Positions 1 to 4,539 of a DNA stretch of 5,518 bases are shown here, in pieces. The stretch spans positions 6,296 through 11,813 of the forward strand of contig DFRY01000012.1 in assembly GCA_002378845.1 (NCBI GenBank), in the 5' to 3' direction. The position numbers were made by a program, and so were the translations under genes. The notes beneath the pieces are model-generated. The model made no database searches. It was given only the letters and a program-made list of their open reading frames with translations, and was not told the origin of the DNA. Origin of the DNA: Ruminococcaceae bacterium UBA3451. Its GTDB lineage: Bacteria > Bacillota > Clostridia > Oscillospirales > Acutalibacteraceae. Each line of letters begins with the position of its first letter. Within the stretch, counting starts at the first letter, position 1.

Positions 1-213
1 GGCATGTCGCCTGAGCGGTTGTCCGAGCTTCGCAGTGCAATCCGCAGCGGCAGCGAGGTGGGATTTGGCCTGCGTGCCATTCATAAACGACTTCAGCTTA
101 TGTTTGGCGATTCGTATGGTGTTTTCGATGTGGCCAGCATTCAGAGCGAAGGGACTACAATTCAGGTAAGAATTCCGAAATGGCTGCCGGGAGAAAAGGA
201 GGGGGTTTCATGA
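1..213 (+). CDS. Sensor histidine kinase, LytS/YesM type, C-terminal end (5' truncated by window)
   Basis: This is the last 70 residues of a membrane sensor kinase whose GHKL ATPase domain phosphorylates a partner response regulator. The frame is open from base 1, so the methionine at base 4 is internal. The first residues, GMSPERL, follow the pattern just after the D-x-G-x-G ATP-binding (G1) box of LytS/YesM kinases, with the window starting at the last glycine. GFGLRAIHKRL, about residues 22-32, is the G2 box (family form GIGLRNVHERL), and GTTIQVRIP near the end is the usual final beta strand. The stop TGA overlaps the start of the next gene as ATGA, so the two are probably translationally coupled. 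The adjoining sugar-binding lipoprotein suggests a carbohydrate-sensing role, as for AraS or LytS in three-component systems. The family assignment is firm; the ligand and partner regulator lie outside the window or are inferred. Confidence 0.88.
   Translation, partial: GMSPERLSELRSAIRSGSEVGFGLRAIHKRLQLMFGDSYGVFDVASIQSEGTTIQVRIPKWLPGEKEGVS
197..204 (+). promoter_or_regulatory. Shine-Dalgarno site fixing the start of the kinase-linked binding protein
   Basis: AAGGAGGG lies 5 bases upstream of the ATG at 210 and is a near-perfect anti-16S match. An in-frame ATG at 180 would place this site inside the coding region and put the hydrophobic signal segment behind ten polar residues. The start at 210 is therefore preferred. 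It also gives the 4-bp ATGA overlap with the kinase stop that is typical of coupled genes. Confidence 0.85.
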
Positions 214-1205
214 AAAAACGGATATTTGCTTTTCTGTCGCTGGTAATGTTCCTTCTGCTGACCTGCTGTCGGGTTCAAACCAGCACTGCCAGCAGCGGTC
301 ATGAACCGCTGATTAAAGTGGGGTTTTCACAAACCGGTTCCGAATCGGTGTGGCGCGTTACGAATACAAACAGCGTCAAAAATGCGCTGAGCGAAAAGAA
401 TGGTTATGAATTAATTTATGATGATGCCCAGCAGAATCAGGAAAATCAAATCCGAGCCATACGGAAATTCATTCAGCAAAATGTGGACTATATTGTTCTG
501 GCGCCGCTGGTCGAGTCGGGCTGGGATTCTGTACTGGAGGAAGCAAAAAAGGCAGGTATTCCGGTTATTATTGAAGATCGGAATGTCAGCGTTAACGAAA
601 GTGATTTATATTCCGCTTATGTCGGCGGGAACTTCCTGAAAGAGGGGGAAACAGCGGTCAGCTGGTTGGATTCCGTGCTGAAACAGCAGGGCCGCGCGAA
701 CGATAAAATCCAGATTGTGGACATTCAGGGCACAATCGGTTCGACCGCCCAAATCGGCCGTACAGAAGCTTTAGAAGCGGCAATCAGAAAGCATTCTAAC
801 TGGGTGCTTGCCGCCCAGCAAAGCGGTGATTTTATTAAACCGAAAGCTTATGAGGCAATGAAGAGTATTCTGATGAAAACCCAAAAAGTTGACGTGGTAT
901 ACTGTGAAAACGACAGCGAAGCATTCGGCGCAATTCAGGCACTACAGGAAGCGGGCCTGAATTGCGGCGTTAAAAACGGCGTTATTGTAATATCCTTTGA
1001 CGCTACTTCCGAAGGCCTTACCGATTGTCTGTCGGGTACGATCAGTCTGGATGTGGAATGTAACCCCCTGCAAGGGCCTTATATTGCTAAGATGATTCAG
1101 AATCTCCGGCAGGGGAAAAGTGTGGATAAGATTTCGTATATTGATGAAACGTCGTTTGACTGTTTCAGTATTACGAGAGATACCATTAAAAACAGAGTTT
1201 ATTAA
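210..1205 (+). CDS. YtfQ-like sugar-binding lipoprotein linked to a histidine kinase (putative AraP-type sensor component)
   Basis: This is a 331-residue extracellular periplasmic-binding protein of the sugar-binding Peripla_BP_4 type, closest in pattern to E. coli galactofuranose-binding YtfQ. Residues 1-20 are KKR followed by a hydrophobic run ending in LLLTCC, a possible lipobox with poor -1 residues (T or C). The binding domain starts at about residue 35 (LIKVGFSQTGSESVWR). Shared YtfQ-type blocks include QENQIRAIRKFI, VLAPLVESGWD, GIPVIIEDR, QGTIGSTAQIGR, QSGDF, CENDSEAFGA and ISFDA. The protein aligns almost throughout with the binding protein encoded at 3253-4356. It differs in lacking the Ser/Pro/Ala-rich linker and the longer C-terminus. 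It overlaps the kinase gene and is followed by a terminator, with no permease or ATPase beside it. A role as the ligand-sensing subunit of a three-component system is therefore more likely than transport, but this is inference from context. The ligand is probably a pentose or hexose furanose. Confidence 0.87.
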   Translation: MKKRIFAFLSLVMFLLLTCCRVQTSTASSGHEPLIKVGFSQTGSESVWRVTNTNSVKNALSEKNGYELIYDDAQQNQENQIRAIRKFIQQNVDYIVLAPLVESGWDSVLEEAKKAGIPVIIEDRNVSVNESDLYSAYVGGNFLKEGETAVSWLDSVLKQQGRANDKIQIVDIQGTIGSTAQIGRTEALEAAIRKHSNWVLAAQQSGDFIKPKAYEAMKSILMKTQKVDVVYCENDSEAFGAIQALQEAGLNCGVKNGVIVISFDATSEGLTDCLSGTISLDVECNPLQGPYIAKMIQNLRQGKSVDKISYIDETSFDCFSITRDTIKNRVY

Positions 1206-1222
1206 GACAGGCAAAAAACAGC

Positions 1223-1263
1223 AAAAAGCCGGAGACGGGGATTACCCGCTCCGGCGCTTTTTT
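1223..1263. terminator. Bidirectional intrinsic terminator between convergent genes
   Basis: GCCGGAG (1228-1234) pairs with CTCCGGC (1249-1255). Inside it, CGGG (1236-1239) pairs with CCCG (1245-1248) around a GATTA loop, with one unpaired A. Six T follow on the plus strand (1258-1263). On the minus strand the five A at 1223-1227 become a T run, backed by another at 1213-1218. It would stop both the kinase/binding-protein transcript and the opposing araR transcript. The stop codon of the minus-strand gene lies in the loop. Confidence 0.9.
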
Positions 1264-1700
1264 ATGCTTTGCGCTTGTTCTCTTAATGCTGCTATCAATT
1301 CAACATGGCTTGGAAACCGTTCCCGACGGGGAAAGGCGTGTTCAAACAGTTCAGCCAACAAGGCGGCGTCTTCCATGCTAAGACAGGGAACCAGAGGAAT
1401 TAGATGCCGCTGTACCGCGGCAAACGCGTATTTGATTCGGGGATTATCCCGTTGGGCATCCATCTGTTCCAGCATCCATTCCGTCATTTCACGGACTTCT
1501 GCGGAAGAAGCATGCCGCATAGAAAGACGGTTCAGTTCCGCTTTCATGTTGGCGTCGAATTCAAACAGCGGCTTTTCAGCATCGCTTTGCCTGCCGGTAA
1601 ACATCCGGGTCACAAAGCCGAGTCGGCGGGCGTTCTTCTCCGTTGCATTGCATACGTCTTCCAAACAGTTGCTGTATATGGTTCGAACCGTCTGATTCAT
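1242..1700 (-). CDS. Hypothetical protein downstream of AraR
   Basis: This is a 152-residue soluble protein that I do not recognise. It has no signal peptide or membrane segment. It is predicted largely helical and highly charged, with an acidic middle (VREMTEWMLEQMDAQRD, about residues 69-85) and a basic tail ending KKRRSG. Proline-bounded blocks LIPLVPCLS and FPRRERFPSH sit in the last third. The gene is supported by a Shine-Dalgarno sequence GAGGTG 5 bases before the ATG, a 14-bp gap after the araR stop, and the same strand as araR, so it is almost certainly co-transcribed. Its last codons and TAA stop run through the terminator hairpin. Long open frames on the opposite strand here are rich in Ser, Arg and Cys and lack good ribosome sites, so they look like shadows. 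Co-transcription with araR hints at a link to sugar control, but nothing in the sequence defines a function. Confidence 0.72.
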   Translation of the reverse strand: MNQTVRTIYSNCLEDVCNATEKNARRLGFVTRMFTGRQSDAEKPLFEFDANMKAELNRLSMRHASSAEVREMTEWMLEQMDAQRDNPRIKYAFAAVQRHLIPLVPCLSMEDAALLAELFEHAFPRRERFPSHVELIAALREQAQSIKKRRSG

Positions 1701-1714
1701 TAAAACACCTCAAT

Positions 1715-2785
1715 TCAGCTGCTCTTGCGTTCAATCAGCTTCCACGGGAGGGTAACCGGCTTCGCTTCTTCCCCTTTGAGCATACGGAGCAGCAGGTTGG
1801 CCGCCACAATGCCGGTTTTTTTATCCTCATGGCTCAGCGACGTAATTGGAACAGAGGATAGACCGCAGTAATAACTGTTGTCAAAGCTTACGACAGACAT
1901 GCTGCCGGGAATCTCATAGCCGGATTTTTTCAGAAGAAAAAGTATGCGATAAGCAATTTCGTCATTATAAACCACTAGCGCCGTACAGCCGGGCAGCCTT
2001 GTTTTTACAAAATAGCTCAGCAAAGTCAAATCGTCGTCCTCCAGAATGGAATTGCGGTCCTCCGTGGAAAACCACAAAAGCTTGTCGTCCGGTACTGGCA
2101 GCCCGGCATCCTGCAGTGCCGTAATGTAGCCATAATAACGCTGCCGCCCCTGAATGTCGTCACTGTTAAAAATTCCTCCGATACAGGTATGTCCTTTGGA
2201 AATCAGGTATCGGGTCAATTGATAGCCGCCCATGTAATTGTCGTCGGTAACGCAGACGGCATCCTCTAATTCAGTATATCTTCCGTGTAAAAAGACAAAT
2301 GGAATCTCTATTTTTTTCAAATGCCGATAAAAAGTCAGATTCGGATTCGGCAGCGCTGTTTTTACACCCTCTACCAAAAGACCGGCAAAAGGTTGGCTAA
2401 GAACCTGCTGCAAAGTTTCCGTTTCCAAACTGATTTTATTTTGGGTAGCAAAGATCTGGCAGGAATAATCGTTTTGGGACAGAACAGTTTGAATATCCTG
2501 TAAAATGGATGGGTAAATGTATTCATTTGTGTACGAAATTACAACGGCGATGTTATGCCTGCATTTGTCCGGGTTGGCTGGGGCAACCCGGCTGCCGCTT
2601 CCTTGCTTTTTATGAATCATACCCTGCTCAGCCAGCAGCGCTAACGCCAAACGTACGGTTTGGCGGCTGACATGAAAGAAGTCGGAAAGCTCTGCTTCCG
2701 TCGGCAGCTGGCTGTTTTCGGGGCAGATTCCGTCAGGTGTCATTTTTTTTATGGTATCAGACACCTGTTTGTATTTCGGTGTCAT
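1715..2785 (-). CDS. araR: AraR-type transcriptional repressor: GntR winged helix plus LacI-like sugar-binding domain
   Basis: This is a 356-residue repressor that in B. subtilis controls L-arabinose uptake and catabolism and leaves DNA when arabinose binds. Residues 1-68 form a GntR-type winged helix: PKYKQVSDTI at the start, LPTEAELSDFFHVSRQTVR as the helix-turn-helix, and a wing around KKQGSGSRV. Residues about 77-350 are a LacI/periplasmic-binding-type effector domain with NIAVVISYTNEYIYPSILQDI, FAGLLVEGVKTAL, DDNYMGGYQLTRYLISKGH, GIFNSDDIQGRQRYYGY, VVYNDEIAY and VVSFDNS. These blocks follow B. subtilis AraR nearly segment by segment and the length is normal for that family. The start MTPKYKQV aligns with MLPKYAQV of AraR and has GGAGG 8 bases upstream. 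The gene is divergent from the transporter operon, the classic position for a local repressor. The GntR-LacI fusion is certain; arabinose as effector follows from similarity. Confidence 0.88.
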   Translation of the reverse strand: MTPKYKQVSDTIKKMTPDGICPENSQLPTEAELSDFFHVSRQTVRLALALLAEQGMIHKKQGSGSRVAPANPDKCRHNIAVVISYTNEYIYPSILQDIQTVLSQNDYSCQIFATQNKISLETETLQQVLSQPFAGLLVEGVKTALPNPNLTFYRHLKKIEIPFVFLHGRYTELEDAVCVTDDNYMGGYQLTRYLISKGHTCIGGIFNSDDIQGRQRYYGYITALQDAGLPVPDDKLLWFSTEDRNSILEDDDLTLLSYFVKTRLPGCTALVVYNDEIAYRILFLLKKSGYEIPGSMSVVSFDNSYYCGLSSVPITSLSHEDKKTGIVAANLLLRMLKGEEAKPVTLPWKLIERKSS

Positions 2786-2793
2786 TGCTTCCG

Positions 2794-2798
2794 CCTCC
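2794..2798 (-). promoter_or_regulatory. Ribosome binding site of araR
   Basis: On the minus strand GGAGG lies 8 bases before the ATG at 2785, inside a G-rich stretch. It supports that start, which also matches the N-terminus of B. subtilis AraR. Confidence 0.75.
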
Positions 2799-2839
2799 CG
2801 CCTGAAGTTACACTGCTGTATCTTGTCTATCCTAAAAAT

Positions 2840-2867
2840 ATTTTATAACATCCGGGGAAAATATCAA
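2840..2867 (-). promoter_or_regulatory. Candidate sigma-A promoter of araR
   Basis: Read on the minus strand, TTGATA (2867-2862, five of six to TTGACA) and TAAAAT (2845-2840, five of six to TATAAT) are separated by 16 bases. Transcription would start near 2833, giving a leader of about 50 bases before the araR ATG at 2785. A better -10 box (TATAAT at 2908-2903) exists upstream but has no acceptable -35, so this pair is preferred. The region is AT-rich, so chance matches are likely. Confidence 0.45.
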
Positions 2868-3136
2868 GGAATTATTTTGTTTATACTGTATAGTTTTTTT
2901 AGATTATATCAGCCTGTTATATTAAAAACAGAGAGAAAACAAACATAAATTTTTTAATATGTTCCATAAATTTTTATACCATTTTTGAAACATGCAGAAA
3001 GTTTGCGTTAAATTGGTTAAATTTCTTCCGAAGATAAAAAGGAAAGACCGTAAATTATTCAACTGATTTTATCGTTTTTCTAAAAAAATCAAACCGATTT
3101 CCGGGTTGTTCGGAAGGCTTTTCTAACCATTTAAAA

Positions 3137-3159
3137 TTTGTATTATTCAGGTATACGAA
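3137..3159. repeat. Imperfect inverted repeat upstream of the transporter promoter
   Basis: TTTGTAT (3137-3143) and ATACGAA (3153-3159) form an inverted repeat with six of seven matches and a 9-base spacer. The half-site resembles the TTTGTAC half of the B. subtilis AraR operator but with added spacing. It sits about 70 bases upstream of the predicted transcription start, where an activator or an auxiliary repressor site could lie. A function is speculative. Confidence 0.35.
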
Positions 3160-3162
3160 CTT

Positions 3163-3200
3163 GCAAATCATGGGGATAAACGGCTTGATTTCTGATTTGC
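3163..3200. repeat. Perfect 8-bp inverted repeat flanking the -35 box
   Basis: GCAAATCA (3163-3170) is exactly matched in inverse by TGATTTGC (3193-3200), with 22 bases between them. The arms are 30 bases apart from start to start, close to three helical turns, so both would face the same side of the DNA. The -35 hexamer (3185-3190) lies between them. They could be paired half-sites for the response regulator that partners the kinase at 1-213, or for another regulator. No binding family can be named from sequence alone. Confidence 0.5.
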
Positions 3201-3213
3201 GCATGCCTATAAT
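3185..3213 (+). promoter_or_regulatory. Sigma-A-type promoter of the transporter operon
   Basis: TTGATT (3185-3190) and a perfect TATAAT (3208-3213) are separated by exactly 17 bases. Transcription would start near 3220, giving a short leader of about 33 bases before the ATG at 3253. The -35 box matches four of six consensus positions, so some need for activation is plausible. The candidate AraR operator overlaps the -10 end and start site. Confidence 0.75.
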
Positions 3214-3226
3214 TTGAGACGTCAAA
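3213..3226. promoter_or_regulatory. Candidate AraR operator overlapping the transcription start
   Basis: TTTGAGACGTCAAA is an inverted repeat (TTTGA-N4-TCAAA). It has the TTTG-N6-CAAA skeleton of the B. subtilis AraR operator (TTTGTACGTACAAA core), although the central six bases differ. It covers the last base of the -10 box and the predicted start site, a position where bound repressor would block initiation. The araR gene itself is divergent from this site. Assignment is inference from position and partial consensus match. Confidence 0.55.
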
Positions 3227-3235
3227 ATTCATTCT

Positions 3236-3245
3236 GAGAGAGAGG
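3236..3245 (+). promoter_or_regulatory. Ribosome binding site of the transporter binding protein
   Basis: The purine run GAGAGAGAGG ends 7 bases before the ATG at 3253 and is followed by T and six A. This is a strong site with an unstructured A-rich approach, consistent with the high expression expected of a binding lipoprotein. Confidence 0.75.
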
Positions 3246-3252
3246 TAAAAAA

Positions 3253-4356
3253 ATGAAACGATTTTTTCTAATGGCGTTGTCTTTTGTCATGGTTCTTTCC
3301 TTAGGTGCATGCAATAACACAAGCGCTCCCTCCCCCAGTTCTGCAGTTCCCGTTTCTGCTGTCGAAAGCGCTGCTCCCGCACCCAGTGCCGACGCCGCTC
3401 CGTCCGGCGAACTGATTAAAGTCGGCTTTGCTCAGGTTGGTCATGAATCCGATTGGCGCACGGCTTCCACCAAATCCATTCAGTCGAACCTAACCAAAGA
3501 AAACGGCTTTGACCTGCAGTTTGTCGATTGCGATAACGATTCGGCCAAGCAGTTGGAAGCGGTTCGCAACTTCATTCAGCAGCAGGTGGACTATATCGTA
3601 ATTGACCCGATTGTTTCCACCGGATGGGACATGGTTCTGACCGAAGCGCAGAATGCCGGAATTCCTGTTATCGTGATTGACCGCACCATTGACGATTCCA
3701 CAAAGTATGTTACCTGGGTCGGTTCCGAATTTACCAATGAAGGACTTGCGGCCGGCACATGGCTGCAGGATTATGCAAAGGCCAAAAATCTTTCAAGCCT
3801 CAACATTCTTGTCATTGAGGGCACGAAGGGTTCCTCCGCACAGATAGGCCGCACAAACGGCTTTAAAAAGATTGCGGATGCAAACGGCTGGACTATTCTC
3901 GATTCACAGGACGGCCAGTTCACTCAGGACGGCGGACAGAAAATTATGGAGTCCTACTGCAAATCCTACCAGGGCAAATTCAACGTGGTTGTCTGCCAAA
4001 ATGATAATGAAGCATTCGGCGCGCTGGATGCGATGGATGCCGCCGGTGTTTCCTATGGCGTAAACGGCAAGGTGGTTGTCATTTCGTTTGATGCCTGCAA
4101 AGCGGGCCTGAACGATGTTTTAGCAGGCAAGTTCAATGCGGACTTCCAGTGCAATCCGTTGCAAGGCCCCTTCTGCGCCGATATTCTGAAAAAACTGGAA
4201 GCAAAACAAACCGTTCCGCAAAAAACATATATGACCGAGCCTTGGTATGTTTCGGAAGATCTTCTGAAAACAATTACATACACGAATAATGCAGGCTCCA
4301 GTGTGACAGAAGATTTAATTCATGTAACGCAGGAAGTTGCTGACTCCAGCTATTAA
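3253..4356 (+). CDS. YtfQ-like sugar ABC transporter substrate-binding lipoprotein
   Basis: This 367-residue extracellular binding protein would deliver a sugar to the ABC transporter encoded next. Residues 1-20 are a classical lipoprotein signal with lipobox LGAC, lipidated at C20. A Ser/Pro/Ala-rich tether spans about 21-52, and the two-lobed binding domain starts at about 54 (LIKVGFAQVGHESDWR). Family blocks are FIQQQVDYIVIDPIVSTGWD, GIPVIVIDR, EGTKGSSAQIGR, CQNDNEAFGA, VVISFDA and QCNPLQGP, matching both E. coli YtfQ and the kinase-linked paralogue at 210-1205. A C-terminal extension of about 30 residues (TYTNNAGSSVTEDLIHV region) goes beyond the paralogue. It heads the transporter operon behind its own promoter and ends before a terminator, as expected for a protein made in excess over its ATPase. 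YtfQ relatives bind furanose sugars, and the AraR context points to L-arabinose. The role is firm, the substrate inferred. Confidence 0.92.
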   Translation: MKRFFLMALSFVMVLSLGACNNTSAPSPSSAVPVSAVESAAPAPSADAAPSGELIKVGFAQVGHESDWRTASTKSIQSNLTKENGFDLQFVDCDNDSAKQLEAVRNFIQQQVDYIVIDPIVSTGWDMVLTEAQNAGIPVIVIDRTIDDSTKYVTWVGSEFTNEGLAAGTWLQDYAKAKNLSSLNILVIEGTKGSSAQIGRTNGFKKIADANGWTILDSQDGQFTQDGGQKIMESYCKSYQGKFNVVVCQNDNEAFGALDAMDAAGVSYGVNGKVVVISFDACKAGLNDVLAGKFNADFQCNPLQGPFCADILKKLEAKQTVPQKTYMTEPWYVSEDLLKTITYTNNAGSSVTEDLIHVTQEVADSSY

Positions 4357-4409
4357 TCTAAAACATATTTTCTCCTTACTTGATTAGGGTGCAATGTGCG
4401 CTCGGGATT

Positions 4410-4446
4410 AAAAGGGTGGCTCCCTCTTCCAGAGCCATCCTTTTTT
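4410..4446 (+). terminator. Intrinsic terminator / attenuator between binding protein and ATPase genes
   Basis: TGGCTC (4417-4422) pairs with GAGCCA (4432-4437) around a 9-base loop. The stem extends outward through a G-T wobble, two G-C pairs and a run of A opposite T, to about 13 bp, and is followed by six T. No convincing promoter follows before the ATPase gene, so partial read-through is the likely way the ATPase is made, at a lower level than the binding protein. Confidence 0.88.
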
Positions 4447-4539
4447 CTTAATATCGCGTGCGGGACGTGTTGACTGTATTGTGACGGAAGCGAAAACGTC
4501 TTTGCAATCGGAGCTTATCAAACAGAAAGGGCTGTAGCT

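Larger units (their letters stand above)
2786..3252. other. AT-rich divergent intergenic region (467 bp) with control sites
   Basis: This gene-free stretch separates araR from the transporter operon. Its two ends hold the promoters listed separately. The middle, about 2870-3135, is strongly AT-rich with many A and T runs. It includes an 11-bp odd palindrome TATACTGTATA at 2882-2892, a tandem GTTAAATT pair at 3007-3014 and 3016-3023, a short palindrome TCTTCCGAAGA at 3024-3034 and a weak TTCCG-N7-CGGAA inverted repeat near 3098-3115. I see no convincing small gene, tRNA or riboswitch. Its length, well beyond what two promoters need, suggests room for an activator and possible DNA looping by AraR, which is inference. 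Confidence 0.55.

Noticed and set aside
180..209. Upstream ATG as start of the kinase-linked binding protein
   Set aside because: The strong Shine-Dalgarno site is downstream of it, and the signal segment begins properly at the ATG at 210.
942..1214. Minus-strand open frame under the first binding protein
   Set aside because: It is entirely antisense to a clear YtfQ-like gene and has no recognisable motifs.
1120..1695. Long plus-strand open frame of 191 codons across the terminator
   Set aside because: It overlaps the end of the binding-protein gene, runs through the terminator hairpin and lies opposite the better-supported minus-strand gene. Its translation is rich in Ser, Arg and Cys, with no family pattern or ribosome site.
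1404..1861. Two further plus-strand open frames opposite the araR operon
   Set aside because: Both lie antisense to supported genes, lack ribosome sites and translate to low-complexity, shadow-like sequence.
2903..2908. Perfect minus-strand TATAAT as the araR -10 box
   Set aside because: The hexamer 17 bases upstream is CTGTTT, a poor -35, and the site would leave a leader over 100 bases long. The TTGATA/TAAAAT pair nearer the gene is better, though this one is not excluded.
3098..3127. Terminator-like hairpin around TTCCG...CGGAA in the intergenic region
   Set aside because: The stem is only five base pairs and is followed by a short interrupted T run. No transcript needing termination enters this divergent region.
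3251..3268. Catabolite-responsive element around the start codon at 3253
   Set aside because: ATGAAACG resembles the left half of a cre site, but the central CG is out of register and the right half is missing.
4053..4283. Minus-strand open frame under the second binding protein
   Set aside because: It is antisense to a well-conserved coding region and shows no protein-family features.
4470..4498. Promoter for the ATPase gene starting at TTGACT
   Set aside because: At the right spacing the sequence is AAAACG, which is not a -10 box.
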